The position numbers were made by a program, and so were the translations under genes. Shown here piece by piece: positions 42,414 to 51,888 of a stretch of DNA of 64,000 nt. The stretch comes from Salinibacter pepae. GTDB lineage: Bacteria; Bacteroidota; Rhodothermia; Rhodothermales; Salinibacteraceae. The notes under the pieces were generated by a model. That model searched no databases and was not told the DNA's origin. It was given only the letters and a program-made list of their open reading frames with translations. Each line of letters starts with the position of its first letter. The stretch's first letter is position 1. The stretch covers positions 1,116,001 through 1,180,000 of the forward strand of contig NZ_CAMTTE010000001.1 of NCBI RefSeq assembly GCF_947077775.1. The letters run 5' to 3'.

Positions 42414-43097
42414 CTACCCCTCCCCCTGAACGAGCGTCCCGCACGCCTTCGCCCTGGAGATGACCTGCCCGACGGTGAAGGCCCAGCGCGGGGATGCGTC
42501 GCACCCGGCCGCTTCGAGCGCCGCCGCGGCCCAGTGGTTGCAGTTGTTGAAGACGTGGTACGGGAGCGGCGACGCGTAGAACCGACTGTCGGCGTAGTAT
42601 CCCGGCGCCGCCGTGGGCACTCGTCCCGTGGAGTCGACGGCGAACGACGCCGCCACGAACGTAGTGAAGGCGTCCAGCTCGGCGGGCGATACTGGCACCC
42701 GGACGACGGTCCGCGCCGGAAACCGGTCGGGCACGGGCCGGTCGATGGGCACGACGTGCACCACGCTGCCCGTGGGCCAGGCGCCGGCCCGGAGCGCCCC
42801 CCACACGCCCCGCGACGCGCCGGGGTAGTACTGCGCCTCCCCCCAGCCCACCTCCACGTACTGCGCGTCGGCGACATCGTCCAGGACGGGCCACCGGCCG
42901 GCGGGCACATCGGCGCGGCGGACGGCGATGCCGGCGTGCCAGCCGTGCTGCACGACATAGATGACACCCGTGCTGTCGGGCCCTCCCCCCGCCGAGACGG
43001 ACCGCCGCGGCAGGTGACAGCGGGCCGCCAGCACGACGAGCCAGACGGCCCCCGCGCCGAGGAGAAGACTGCGCCACCACTGCATGTGCCCGGACAC
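42414..43097 (-). CDS. DUF2459 (TIGR02117) family protein
   Basis: The product is 227 residues from ATG at 43097 (or 43085). A hydrophobic N-terminus (SLLLGAGAVWLVVLAARC) is followed by the family motifs VVQHGWHAGIAVRR, YVEVGWGEAQYY and YHVFNNCNHWAA, the last with a Cys/His reminiscent of papain-like folds. Homologues are predicted membrane-anchored proteins of unknown function, often near polyhydroxyalkanoate genes. A PHA-system-type gene lies about 700 bases away (43778-44062). Confidence 0.82.
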   Translation of the reverse strand: MSGHMQWWRSLLLGAGAVWLVVLAARCHLPRRSVSAGGGPDSTGVIYVVQHGWHAGIAVRRADVPAGRWPVLDDVADAQYVEVGWGEAQYYPGASRGVWGALRAGAWPTGSVVHVVPIDRPVPDRFPARTVVRVPVSPAELDAFTTFVAASFAVDSTGRVPTAAPGYYADSRFYASPLPYHVFNNCNHWAAAALEAAGCDASPRWAFTVGQVISRAKACGTLVQGEG

Positions 43098-43272
43098 GCG
43101 AGGGGAAAAGAACAGCGAGGGCCTCCTTCAATCAGCGACGCCGTTCTCAAGGTCCAAAATATTTTCCAAGGCATTCCGCCAAGGCGTCGCCCCCCATCCT
43201 GCATTCGCGCCGCCCAGTGGCTATGCTGAGGCTGTACGACGTTCCTGAAATCAGCGAGCAGTTTCCCACCTC

Positions 43273-43767
43273 ATGGATTCGAACGCCGCCCTCCGCTCCC
43301 ACCTCACGGACCTCCTCACCGCCCGACAGGCCCACTGCACGTTCGCGGACGCCGTGGCCCACACGCCCACGGAGCGTCGCGGCGACCGTCCCGAATCCCT
43401 GCCGTACTCGGTGTGGGAGCTCGCCGAGCACATCCGGCGCGCCCAGCGCGACATTCTCGACTACTGCCGCGCGCCGGACTATCAGGCGCGCGACTGGCCC
43501 CACGACTACTGGCCCGATGCGCCGGCCCCCTCCACCCCCACAGCGTGGGACGCGTCCGTGGCCCAGGTGCAGGCGGACCAGGAGGCCCTGTGCGATCTCG
43601 TCACCGACGAGACGATCGACCTCTACGAGACGGTCCCGTCCAGCGACGAGCACACGTACCTCCGAGAGGTCATGCTCGTGGCCGACCACACCGCCTACCA
43701 CGTCGGACAGATTGTGGCCGTACGCCGCGAGCTCGGCCTCTGGCCCCCGAGCGGGGACGCCGAATGA
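43273..43767 (+). CDS. DinB/YfiT-like four-helix-bundle protein
   Basis: The product is 164 residues. It shows the DinB-like helix pattern with PYSVWELAEHIRRAQRDIL in the first half and HTYLREVMLVADHTAYHVGQIV at the end. Histidines in these two segments form the usual three-His metal site. DinB superfamily members include thiol transferases such as bacillithiol transferase; the substrate here is unknown. Confidence 0.85.
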   Translation: MDSNAALRSHLTDLLTARQAHCTFADAVAHTPTERRGDRPESLPYSVWELAEHIRRAQRDILDYCRAPDYQARDWPHDYWPDAPAPSTPTAWDASVAQVQADQEALCDLVTDETIDLYETVPSSDEHTYLREVMLVADHTAYHVGQIVAVRRELGLWPPSGDAE

Positions 43768-43777
43768 CCGGCGGCCC

Positions 43778-44062
43778 CTACGCCTGCGACTGCAGGGACT
43801 GGTCCAGGTAGTCCTCGGCCTCCGCCTGGACCCGACTGCGCATCGGCTGCAGGAAGGCACTGAGGTTGATGGCAACGTGCACCGCGTCGGCCTCCACCTC
43901 AATGTGGCCGTCGGCCCCCTGCCCGCTGAACTGCAGCGTGTCGCCCGTCCACTCGGCGTCGACCCCGAGCTCCGTTTCGAGCTTGTCGGCGACGCGCCCG
44001 ACGGCCGCGCGGCCGTCGTCGCGCCCCAGAGAATGCGAGCGGGTGATGTCGATGTCGGCCAT
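43778..44062 (-). CDS. Polyhydroxyalkanoate-system-like small protein
   Basis: The product is 94 residues from ATG at 44062. The sequence MADIDITRSHSLGRDDGRAAV, with a later TLQFSGQGADGHIEVEADAVHV, matches the pattern of the polyhydroxyalkanoic acid system/granule-associated small proteins (TIGR02610-like), which begin with an I..HSLG motif. Function is not established. The DinB-like gene converges on it with a gap of ten bases. A larger in-frame extension to 44350 is Arg/Thr-rich and was rejected. Confidence 0.7.
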   Translation of the reverse strand: MADIDITRSHSLGRDDGRAAVGRVADKLETELGVDAEWTGDTLQFSGQGADGHIEVEADAVHVAINLSAFLQPMRSRVQAEAEDYLDQSLQSQA

Positions 44063-44243
44063 TGTCGGGGATGTTTTTCGAGGAGTTGGATTCGAAAAAA
44101 CGATACGGGGAGCCACGGGGTCCGTTCGCTCCGCCTGCGACTCGTTCGTGTCCGTCCCCCTTGTCCGTCCCCCTTGTAAGTGCCCTGCCGTCGTCGTTTG
44201 TTGTGGGGGCGCACCGCCCGTTCTTCTTATCGCTCCCCCCACC

Positions 44244-46787
44244 ATGCGCCCTGCCGTTCGCCCCCGCCTCGGCCTCGCGGTTTGTGCCCTTCTGGTTCTC
44301 CCCGTCACGGCCCTGGCCCAGCCGTCGGACGCCCTGCAGTCCCCTGCCACCTTCCTGGGCTACGCGCTCGGGGAGCAGTTTACGCCGCACCACCGGGTCG
44401 TGGACTACGTGCGGCACGTGGCCGAGCACTCGCCCCGGGTGGCCCACCGCCGGTACGGGACGTCGGTGGAGGGCCGTCCCCTCCTTCTCGCCACTGTGAC
44501 CGCCCCCGAGAACCACGACCGCATCGAGACGCTTCGTCGGGACAACCGGAGGCGCGCCGGGCTGGCCGACGGCCCCCCTCAGGCCGAGCCCACCGCCGTC
44601 GTCTGGCTCAGCTACGGGGTGCACGGCAACGAGTCCGTCTCCACCGAGGCGGCGCTCCGCACCCTCTACGCCCTCGGCAATCCCCAAAACGAGCGGACGG
44701 GCACCTGGCTCGGCAACACGGTGGTGTTGCTTGATCCGCTCCTGAATCCGGACGGCCGCGCCCGGTACGTGCAGTGGTACAAGCGCATGACCGGGGACCA
44801 GCCCAACGCCCGTCCCGCCGCCCGGGAGCACCACGAGCCCTGGCCCGGCGGCCGCACGAACCACTACTACTTCGACCTCAACCGCGACTGGGCCTGGGGC
44901 ACGCAACCGGAGACGCGCCACCGGCTCGACGCCTACCACCGCTGGATGCCGCACGTGCACGTCGACTTCCACGAGATGGGCGTGAACGAGCCGTACTACT
45001 TCGCCCCCGGCGCCGCCCCCTACCACGAAAACCTGACCGAGTGGCAGCGCGACTTTCAGTTTACCATCGGCCGCAACCACGCCGACTACTTCGACGAGAA
45101 CGGCTGGCTCTACTTCACCGAGGAGGTCTTCGACCTGTTCTATCCCGGCTACGGCGACACGTGGCCCCTCTTCAACGGCGCCATCGGCATGACCTACGAG
45201 CAGGGCGGCTCCGGCCGGGCCGGGCGCGCCATTGTGACCGCCGAGGGCGATACGCTCACGCTGCTCGACCGCCTCCGCCGCCACCACACCACCGGCCTCT
45301 CCACCGTGGAGGCCACGGCCGAGCACCACGAGCGGGTGGTCCAGCAGTTTGCGGACTACTACGCGTCGGCCCAGGAGGCCCCGCCCGGCGAGTACCGGAC
45401 CTACGTCGTGCGACGGGACGCGCAGGGGCACCGGCTCGCGGCCCTCGCCGACCACCTCGACCGACAACGCATCCGCTACGGCTACGTCACGGACCCGCAA
45501 ACGGTGCGCGGGCGCAGCTACCGCCGCGGCGAGACCGAGCAGGCGCGTCTCCAGGAGGGCGACCTCCTCGTGAATGCGGCCCAGCCGAAGGCCCGCCTCG
45601 CGAAAGTGCTCCTGGAACCGACGACCACCATCGTCGACTCCCTGACGTACGACATCACCGCCTGGAGCCTGCCGTACGCCTACGGCCTGGAGGCCCTCGC
45701 GCTTCCGGAGTCGATTGCCCCCGACACCAACGCCGCCCCGGCCTCGCCCGCGTCGATGACCGGCGACACGGACGCCCCCTACGCCTACGTCACCCCCTGG
45801 ACGAGCCGGGCCGACGCCCGCTTCGCGGCGGCGCTGCTCGACGAGGGCCTTCGCCTCCGGTTCGCCACGGAGTCGTTCACGGTGGACGATCGTTCCTTCG
45901 AACCAGGCGCCCTCATCCTCACCCGTGCCGGAAATACGAACCGGACCGGCCGCTTCGACGCGGCGGTGCGCCGGCTGGCCGAGGCCCACGACCAGTCGCT
46001 CCACGGCGCCTCGACCGGGTTTACCGCACAGGGGCCGGACTTCGGGTCCGACAACGTCGGGTTCGTGGAGGCCCCGCACGTGGCCGCCCTCTCGGGCGCC
46101 CCCACGAGCCCGTCCCGCGCTGGGGAGGTGTGGCACTTCTTCGACCGGCAGCTCGACTATCCCGTCACGCTCCTGCCGGCCGACGACTTTGAGGCCTCGA
46201 TGCTGGACAACGTGGACGTGCTGGTGCTCCCGGACGGGCGGTACGGCGAGTGGTTCACCGACGCGCGGGCGGAGGCCCTCACGGGCTGGGTGCGGCAGGG
46301 TGGGCGCCTCATCGCCATGGGCGCCGCCACCGACGCCCTCGCGGACCAGGGCGCGTACGCCCTCACCCGAAAAACGGCCGACGCCACGGACGCGGCCGGG
46401 GACGACGCGCTCACGTCCTACGACGCCCAGACGCGGCGGCGCCTGTCCGGCGCCACCCCCGGCAGCATTCATCGCGTGCGGCTGGACGACTCCCATCCGC
46501 TCGGGTTCGGCCTTGAGCCTCCGTACTTCACGCTCAAGCGCAACGACGACGCGTTCGCGTACCTCGATTCCGGCCACACCGTGGGCGCCCTTGAGGCCCC
46601 GGCTCCCGTCGACGGCTTCATGGGCCACGAGGCGCAGCGGGCCATTGACGACACGTTCCTCTTCGGCACGCAGCCACTCGGGGACGGCCAGGTGACCTAC
46701 TTCGTCGACAACCCCCTCTTCCGGGGCTTCTGGTACAACGGGCAGATGCTCTTCGCCAACGCCGTCTTCTTCGTGGGAAACGGGTAA
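44244..46787 (+). CDS. Secreted M14-family zinc carboxypeptidase
   Basis: The product is 847 residues from ATG 44244. A signal peptide (GLAVCALLVLPVTALAQ) leads to the M14 domain, with zinc ligands in GVHGNES (HxxE) and a later His in HVHVDFHEMG. The FDLNRDWAWGTQPET loop is the substrate arginine/asparagine region. Beyond about residue 330 a long C-terminal region contains a glutamine-amidotransferase-like fold (NVDVLVLPDGRYG, GWVRQGGRLIAMG). The architecture is common in Bacteroidota. It probably trims peptides outside the cytoplasm, as does the Tricorn-like protease at 34378. Confidence 0.9.
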   Translation: MRPAVRPRLGLAVCALLVLPVTALAQPSDALQSPATFLGYALGEQFTPHHRVVDYVRHVAEHSPRVAHRRYGTSVEGRPLLLATVTAPENHDRIETLRRDNRRRAGLADGPPQAEPTAVVWLSYGVHGNESVSTEAALRTLYALGNPQNERTGTWLGNTVVLLDPLLNPDGRARYVQWYKRMTGDQPNARPAAREHHEPWPGGRTNHYYFDLNRDWAWGTQPETRHRLDAYHRWMPHVHVDFHEMGVNEPYYFAPGAAPYHENLTEWQRDFQFTIGRNHADYFDENGWLYFTEEVFDLFYPGYGDTWPLFNGAIGMTYEQGGSGRAGRAIVTAEGDTLTLLDRLRRHHTTGLSTVEATAEHHERVVQQFADYYASAQEAPPGEYRTYVVRRDAQGHRLAALADHLDRQRIRYGYVTDPQTVRGRSYRRGETEQARLQEGDLLVNAAQPKARLAKVLLEPTTTIVDSLTYDITAWSLPYAYGLEALALPESIAPDTNAAPASPASMTGDTDAPYAYVTPWTSRADARFAAALLDEGLRLRFATESFTVDDRSFEPGALILTRAGNTNRTGRFDAAVRRLAEAHDQSLHGASTGFTAQGPDFGSDNVGFVEAPHVAALSGAPTSPSRAGEVWHFFDRQLDYPVTLLPADDFEASMLDNVDVLVLPDGRYGEWFTDARAEALTGWVRQGGRLIAMGAATDALADQGAYALTRKTADATDAAGDDALTSYDAQTRRRLSGATPGSIHRVRLDDSHPLGFGLEPPYFTLKRNDDAFAYLDSGHTVGALEAPAPVDGFMGHEAQRAIDDTFLFGTQPLGDGQVTYFVDNPLFRGFWYNGQMLFANAVFFVGNG

Positions 46788-46862
46788 GAGGTAAGAGGGG
46801 GATGGGGAGTCGACGATCCCGATTCCTCCCCGCGCCCTCTCCCCCATTCGCCCATTTCCAAA

Positions 46863-47141
46863 TTAGTCCATCCCGACCCCGAACATGTTTTCCAGGTCGT
46901 GGCTGGAGTGCACGCGGAAGCCGATGAGCGTCTCGGTGTCGGTGATGCCCTCCACCTGACGAATCTCGTTCGTCACGAGGTCGGCGAGCGCCTCGTTCTC
47001 GGCGACGCGCAACATGGCGACGAGGTCGACGCGCCCCGCCACGGAATGGACCTCCGTGATGCCGTCGAGGGCCGCGAGCGCGTCGGCCACCTCGTTGACT
47101 TTGCCGCGCTTGGTGTCGAGCAGAACGATTGCGGTGACCAT
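46863..47141 (-). CDS. Stand-alone Lrp/AsnC ligand-binding (RAM) domain protein
   Basis: The product is 92 residues from ATG at 47141. It begins MVTAIVLLDTKRGKVNEVAD, followed by LDGITEVHSVAGRVDLVAML and a final VEGITDTETLIGF, the beta-alpha-beta-beta-alpha-beta pattern of the RAM domain. It has no helix-turn-helix. Such small proteins form octamers that bind amino acids, or modulate full-length Lrp proteins. An upstream extension to 47237 has a Cys/Trp-rich start and is not part of the domain. Confidence 0.88.
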   Translation of the reverse strand: MVTAIVLLDTKRGKVNEVADALAALDGITEVHSVAGRVDLVAMLRVAENEALADLVTNEIRQVEGITDTETLIGFRVHSSHDLENMFGVGMD

Positions 47142-47248
47142 GTTGCGTCGGAGCTTTGTGGAGGAGGTGACACTAGATTTACACGGCCAACATACATCAG
47201 AATTCCTGGACGACCAAACGCGCCCCCCCAAGATCATAGTTCGCTCCC

Positions 47249-47545
47249 ATGTCCCCTTTGTCCTCGACGAATGAAGCGTCCGCCGGCGGGCACTACGTGT
47301 ACGTCATCGAGTGCAGCGACGGCACCTACTACACCGGCTACACGACGGACGTGGAGCGGCGGGTGGACGAACACAACGACGGCACCGCGGCCAAGTACAC
47401 CCGCGGACGACGACCAGTGACGCTCGTGCACGTCGAGTCGTACGACAGCCAGTCCGCCGCCATGCAGCGGGAGTACGCGATCAAGCAGTTGCGGCGGGCC
47501 GCGAAAGAGGAGCTCGTACAAACGGATGCGAACCCGGCCCCCTGA
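47249..47545 (+). CDS. GIY-YIG nuclease family protein (UPF0213/YhbQ-like)
   Basis: The product is 98 residues. The core motifs are HYVYVIECSDGTYYTGYT (GIY-YIG region), then ERRVDEHN with the catalytic Arg, and REYAIKQLRR with the metal-binding Glu. It is a single-domain protein like E. coli YhbQ, linked to DNA repair or structure-specific cleavage. It is divergent from the Lrp-domain gene (-) with about a 107-base gap. Confidence 0.92.
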   Translation: MSPLSSTNEASAGGHYVYVIECSDGTYYTGYTTDVERRVDEHNDGTAAKYTRGRRPVTLVHVESYDSQSAAMQREYAIKQLRRAAKEELVQTDANPAP

Positions 47546-47586
47546 TCCCTCTGGACCAGGGGGGACAATGCCAGCCGCACTGCTTG

Positions 47587-49191
47587 TTACAGCGGCATGT
47601 TGCCGTGCTTCTTGCGCGGGTTGTTGACCACCTTGTTCTCCAGCATGTCGAACCCGCGGACGAGGCGCTCGCGGGTCTCACTGGGCTTGATGACGTCGTC
47701 GACGTAGCCGTACTCCGCCGCCACGTAGGGGGTGGCGAAGCGGCCGCGGTACTGCTCCACGAAGTCGTCCTTTGCCGCCTCCGCGTCGTCCGCATCGTCC
47801 AGCTCGTCGCGGTAGATGATCTCGACGGCGCTCTTCGGCCCCATCACGGCCACTTCGGCGGTGGGCCAGGCAAAGTTGAGGTCGCCGCCGATGTGCTTCG
47901 AGTTCATTACGTCGTAGGCCCCGCCGTACGCCTTGCGCGTGATGACGGTGATGCGGGGGACGGTGGCCTCGCAGAAGGCGTAGAGCAGCTTCGCCCCGTG
48001 CTTGATGATGCCGTTCCACTCCTGGTCGGTGCCGGGAAGAAAGCCGGGCACGTCCTCCATCACGAGCAGCGGCACGTTGAAGGCGTCGCAGGTGCGGACG
48101 AAGCGGGCGCCCTTGATCGAGGCGTCGATGTCGAGCGTCCCGGCCAGCACGGCGGGCTGGTTGGCCACGATGCCCACCGGCCGCCCCCCGATGCGGGAGA
48201 AGCCCGTGATCAGGTTCTCGCCAAAGTCGGGCTGGATCTCAAAAAAGTCGTCCGCGTCCACGAGGTGCCGGATCACATCGCGCATGTCGTAGGGCTGGTT
48301 CGGGTCCTCCGGCACCAGCGCGTCCAGTGCGTCCCCGTCGTGCGCATTCTCCACCTCCTCGCGCGGCACCCGTGGGGGGTCCTCCTCGCAGTTCTGCGGG
48401 AGGTAGCTCATGAGTGTGCGGATGCGGCGGAGGCAGTCCACGTCGTTGCTGCAGGTGAGGTGGCTCACGCCGCTCTTGGTGGCGTGGGTGCGCGCCCCGC
48501 CCAGATCGTTCGCCGTTACCTCCTCCTGCGTGACCGTCTTCACCACGTTCGGCCCCGTCACGAACATGTAGCTGGAGTCCTCCACCATGAGGGTGAAGTC
48601 GGTAATCGCCGGGCTGTAGACCGCCCCCCCAGCGCACGGCCCCATGATGGCCGAGATCTGCGGGACGACGCCCGAGGCCTCCGTGTTGAGCTTGAAGATG
48701 TCCGCGTAGCCCCCGAGGCTCTTCACGCCCTCTTGGATGCGCGCGCCGCCGGAGTCGTTGAGGCCGATGACGGGCGCGCCGTTTTCGAGCGCCTTCTCCA
48801 TCACGTTGACGATCTTGTCTGCGTGCGCCCGGCCCAGCGAGCCGCCGTAGACGGTGAAGTCCTGGCTGAAGACGTAGACGAGGCGGCCGTGGATGGTGCC
48901 GTAGCCGGTGACCACCCCGTCGCCGGCGGGCCGGTTCTCGTCGAGGCCAAAGTTGGTCTCCTGGTGACGCACGAACGTGCCCAGTTCCTCGAACGAGTCG
49001 TCGTCGAGCAAGATGTCGAGCCGCTCGCGGGCCGTCAGCTTGTCCTTCTCGTGCTGGCGCTCGATGCGCGCCTCCCCGCCCCCCTTGGCGGCCTCCTCGC
49101 GGCGGCGCTCCAGGTCTTCGTAGCGGGCGTCACCGGAGGACGAGTCGGCGGGGGCGTCGTCGGGGGCATTCATATGAGGGGGGAGGGTCAT
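47587..49191 (-). CDS. pccB: Acyl-CoA (propionyl/methylcrotonyl type) carboxylase beta subunit
   Basis: The product is 534 residues from ATG at 49191 (ATG at 49173 is also possible). It has the two crotonase-like halves of carboxyltransferases: [53 protein letters not shown] and [14 protein letters not shown] in the first. The second half has [19 protein letters not shown]-type sequence, [13 protein letters not shown], and [18 protein letters not shown]. These agree with PccB. It transfers CO2 from biotin to propionyl-CoA or acetyl-CoA. No biotin carboxylase gene is next to it, so the alpha subunit is elsewhere. Confidence 0.93.
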   Translation of the reverse strand: MTLPPHMNAPDDAPADSSSGDARYEDLERRREEAAKGGGEARIERQHEKDKLTARERLDILLDDDSFEELGTFVRHQETNFGLDENRPAGDGVVTGYGTIHGRLVYVFSQDFTVYGGSLGRAHADKIVNVMEKALENGAPVIGLNDSGGARIQEGVKSLGGYADIFKLNTEASGVVPQISAIMGPCAGGAVYSPAITDFTLMVEDSSYMFVTGPNVVKTVTQEEVTANDLGGARTHATKSGVSHLTCSNDVDCLRRIRTLMSYLPQNCEEDPPRVPREEVENAHDGDALDALVPEDPNQPYDMRDVIRHLVDADDFFEIQPDFGENLITGFSRIGGRPVGIVANQPAVLAGTLDIDASIKGARFVRTCDAFNVPLLVMEDVPGFLPGTDQEWNGIIKHGAKLLYAFCEATVPRITVITRKAYGGAYDVMNSKHIGGDLNFAWPTAEVAVMGPKSAVEIIYRDELDDADDAEAAKDDFVEQYRGRFATPYVAAEYGYVDDVIKPSETRERLVRGFDMLENKVVNNPRKKHGNMPL

Positions 49192-49487
49192 GCAAGAGAG
49201 TTGGGGCAGGGAATTGCTCCATGAAGGTAGGTGGTAGCACGGGATTCGTCAACGCAAGACCGAACGGACGCATTGGCCAACGACCGACGGAAAAAGACTT
49301 GGTCGGTCCTCCTATTACGCTCCTGTTTCATTCTCCGATGGGTATTGGTTGTCTCCTCCGTGTCGTGGGGCTGCAAACAGAAGGTTGGCCTATGTGCAGC
49401 CCTTTGACCGACACGAATCCCGCCACCATGTGATTCACCCTCCCTCAATCTGTTCTTCCAGAGAACCGGTGGACGATCGGTCTCTGG
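49192..49487. other. Intergenic region upstream of pccB
   Basis: This 296-base region contains a GACCGAC/GTCGGTC hairpin at about 49290-49315 and is less G+C-rich than the genes. It must hold the pccB promoter on the - strand. No further gene or RNA is recognised. Confidence 0.35.
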
Positions 49488-49601
49488 ATGGCACTGCTGG
49501 TCTTCGGGCCCGTCCTCGTAGGCTGCAACAGCGAAGGCTCCGGGATGGAGGAGCCTCTTAACACTTTAACCCATGTTCTTTCGGATACACACCAAGTTTA
49601 G
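49488..49601 (+). pseudogene. Remnant of a lipoprotein gene (signal peptide only)
   Basis: A 37-codon frame reads MALLVFGPVLVGCNSEGSGM and stops soon after. The lipobox region LVGCNSEGSGMEEPL resembles LVGCDSSDSGMNADQPL of the next gene (49606). It looks like the leftover 5' end of a duplicated CHRD-type lipoprotein gene. It could instead be a real mini-lipoprotein or leader ORF. The hairpin GGCTCC-GGGATGGA-GGAGCC lies inside it. Confidence 0.5.
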
Positions 49602-49605
49602 TCTC

Positions 49606-50580
49606 ATGGACGTCTTCCGTACTTCCACCCTCCCAATCCTCTGCCTTCTTCCACTGGCCCTCGGGGTGCTGGTCGGCTGTGACAGCAGCGATTCGGGGAT
49701 GAATGCAGATCAGCCTCTCCGCCAAGTGAGCTACGACCTGTCGGCCAACTCCAACGACGGGGCGCTCTCCAACGGCGTGGGCGCCACGGCCACGTTTCGG
49801 GAACTCGGCCCCAACCAGACGCTCGTCACGCTTGAACTCGACGGTGGGATCACAGACACGGACGTCTCGCATCCCGCGCACATCCACAGCGGCGCTGCCG
49901 GATCAGGGGGCAACATTGCGATTTACCTTAGTCCGATTGACGGCACTGGTGGAGGCGGCACGAGCGCCCGGGTCGTGGACCGCCCCTACGACGATTTGAC
50001 GAGCTTCGACGGGTACATCAACATCCACGAGAGCGCTGCGAACCTCGGCAATGTCGTCGCGCAGGGCAACATTGGGGCCAACGCCGACGGCCAGACTAGC
50101 GAAGGCCTCAACGTAGTGGACAACCCTCAATCAAAGACGTACTCACTGTCCGCCAACTCAAACGGTGGCAGCGTCGCTCCGGACGGCATTCCGGGCCAAG
50201 TTACGTTTAACGAGGTGACCAACGGAATGACAATCGTCACCTGGAAGCTCGATGTCGACGGTGACGGGCAGTACGAGGACGATGCAACGGGAGCGAGCGT
50301 ATCCCACCCGGCGCACATCCACAACGGCGCCGCCGGATCGGGAGGGGGCATCGAAATCTACCTCAGCCCTGTTGACGGCACCGACTCTGCGGCTCGGAGC
50401 AGCAAGCTCGTCGACCGCTCTTACGACAATCTGACGAGCTTCGACGGCTACGTTAACGTTCACCAGAGTGCCGCGAAGCTTGGCAATGTCGTCGCCCAAG
50501 GCAACATCGGCGCCAATGCCAGTGGCGGCGACGGGAGCGGCGGGGGCGGCGGTGGAGGTGGGGGCGGCGGCGGATACTAA
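49606..50580 (+). CDS. CHRD-domain lipoprotein, two domains, Gly-rich C-terminus
   Basis: The product is 324 residues from ATG 49606, chosen because it gives a normal lipoprotein signal (LCLLPLALGVLVGC). Two tandem copies of a beta-rich domain follow, each with SHPAHIH(S/N)GAAGSGG, IYLSP(I/V)DGT, and NVVAQGNIGAN, the pattern of CHRD domains. The tail is SGG(D)GSGGGG...GGY, ending in Tyr. The product is probably exposed on the outer membrane. Neighbours include a FAS1-CHRD gene with a similar tail. The ATG at 49573 would give an oddly long n-region. Confidence 0.82.
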   Translation: MDVFRTSTLPILCLLPLALGVLVGCDSSDSGMNADQPLRQVSYDLSANSNDGALSNGVGATATFRELGPNQTLVTLELDGGITDTDVSHPAHIHSGAAGSGGNIAIYLSPIDGTGGGGTSARVVDRPYDDLTSFDGYINIHESAANLGNVVAQGNIGANADGQTSEGLNVVDNPQSKTYSLSANSNGGSVAPDGIPGQVTFNEVTNGMTIVTWKLDVDGDGQYEDDATGASVSHPAHIHNGAAGSGGGIEIYLSPVDGTDSAARSSKLVDRSYDNLTSFDGYVNVHQSAAKLGNVVAQGNIGANASGGDGSGGGGGGGGGGGGY

Positions 50581-50605
50581 GGGATGCTAATACCAAGGGA
50601 TAACA

Positions 50606-51545
50606 GTGCATCCCCGCCTGGCATCATGTACCACACGAACCGGCAAAGGGACCGTCCGACTACGTGTCGGGGGGGCCCTTTGCCTGCTCGTGTTTCTACC
50701 CCGTGCGTCCTCTCGGACCGACGGGCCTGCTTCCGATCACTTTCGTTACTGCATTCCTGTGTCACTGCATTCCTGCGTCCAATGGACGACGAACCCGCAA
50801 TTCTCAATAATCCAGGTTGTCAGTAACGACAACGACCTTGGCACCCTCGCCTCCGCGCTCCAGGCCGCGGGATCTCGCCGAAATCCTTGGCAATGAGAAT
50901 GCCACCTTTACGGTCTTTGCCCCGGCCAATCCGGCGTTCGACAACGTCGACGTGGAAAGCCTGACCAACAACCCGGACCTTCTTCGGGACCTCTTGAACT
51001 TCCACGTCGTGCAGGGGGAGGTGCTCACCGCCAGCGACCTGGAGGGGCGCGAGAGCGTCACGACCGTTGAGGGCCAGAAGCTCCAAATCGGATCTGAGAA
51101 TGGCACACTCGGGGCTGGACTCTCGCTGGTCAATAACCCGACGACGAACACGAAAGAGCTGACCGCCCAGTCCAACAACGGCGCCTTTTCGAACGGCGTG
51201 CCCGGTCAGTTGCAGCTTCTGGAGCTCACAGCCGATCAGACCCTCGTCACTGTCCGGCTCGACCCGGATGGCGACGGCGATTTTGAGGATGGACCGACGC
51301 AGGGATCGCTTCAGGAGGCCACCGTTTCCCACCCGGCCCACATCTACGGCTCAGGGGGAGCCATTCAGGCGTACCTGAGCCCGGTGGACGGGTCCGATCC
51401 CGCGGCGCGAGGCAGCCAAATTGTGCCGAACGACGCTTTCAACAGCGACGGCATCTACGTGAACGTGCACGGGAGTGCCGCCAACCTGCAGAACATCGTC
51501 TCTCAGGGTGACGTGGGCTCCAGCGGGGGAAGCGGCGGCTACTAA
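50606..51545 (+). pseudogene. FAS1-CHRD surface protein gene with a single-base frameshift
   Basis: The beginning of a FAS1 domain (VSNDNDLGTLASALQAAG) is in one frame, ending near 50871. Its continuation (LAEILGNENATFTVFAPANPAF) is in another. Removing one T in GCGGGATCTCGCC around 50872 restores a perfect FAS1 sequence. After FAS1 comes a CHRD domain (NNGAFSNGVPGQLQLLELT, SHPAHIYG, IQAYLSPVDGSD) and the tail SSGGSGGY. A signal-like stretch GGALCLLVFLPRASS lies at the front. It is either a decayed gene or a sequencing error. Lines with the same frame from 50817 to 51545 would give a truncated 242-residue product. Confidence 0.7.
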
Positions 51546-51584
51546 AGGCGCTTTCACGTACATTGACCAATGTTCCACGGGCCT

Positions 51585-51603
51585 TCTTCTCCTTCAAGGA
51601 GAA
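51585..51603 (+). repeat. Perfect small palindrome
   Basis: CTTCTCCTT-C-AAGGAGAAG is a 9+1+9 base perfect palindrome 40 bases after the FAS1-CHRD stop. It may act with the terminator that follows. Confidence 0.5.
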
Positions 51604-51625
51604 GACCCCCATCGACCTGTGGCCA

Positions 51626-51671
51626 CGCCGGATCTCCTCCCTCACGTAGGGGGTGAGATCCGGCGTTTTTT
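51626..51671 (+). terminator. Intrinsic terminator after the CHRD/FAS1 block
   Basis: CGCCGGATCTC (51626-51636) pairs with GAGATCCGGCG (51655-51665), with inner pairing CTCCCTCA/GGGGTGAG-like in the loop, followed by TTTTTT. This is a strong terminator in the + orientation, separating the surface-protein genes from the sigma factor gene. Confidence 0.9.
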
Positions 51672-51888
51672 ATGATCGAAGCTCACGGAGTGGGAGGAGA
51701 ATCGGCGTCTTGGTGTGCTCTCGTCTACGAAGAGAAGTCTTGTTACATTATTTTCATTGCTGTGGGTGGTTGTAATTAAGATCGTACGGGTCTAACGAAT
51801 GCTTATAGACGTGCTTATTGGGTCGGACGATTTGTGATCGACGAGTTCCTCTCGGTGGTTCTTCATCCATTGCTGTTTCGCCCTTCCG
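51672..51888. other. AT-richer upstream region of the ECF sigma factor gene
   Basis: This region is much less G+C-rich than its surroundings, with TTGTTACATTATTTTCATTG near 51740 and TTGTAATTAAG near 51770. A possible promoter is TTGTAA, 17 bases, TAACGA (about 51770-51798), but matches are weak. No ORF is seen. Confidence 0.35.

Noticed and set aside
43899-46847. A 982-codon frame antisense to the M14 carboxypeptidase gene
   Set aside because: Same cause; the sense frame has a signal peptide and M14 motifs.
49488-49601. Treating the 37-codon lipoprotein-like frame as a regulatory leader peptide
   Set aside because: It has no run of one amino acid and no terminator positioned for attenuation; similarity to the next gene's lipobox fits a gene remnant better.
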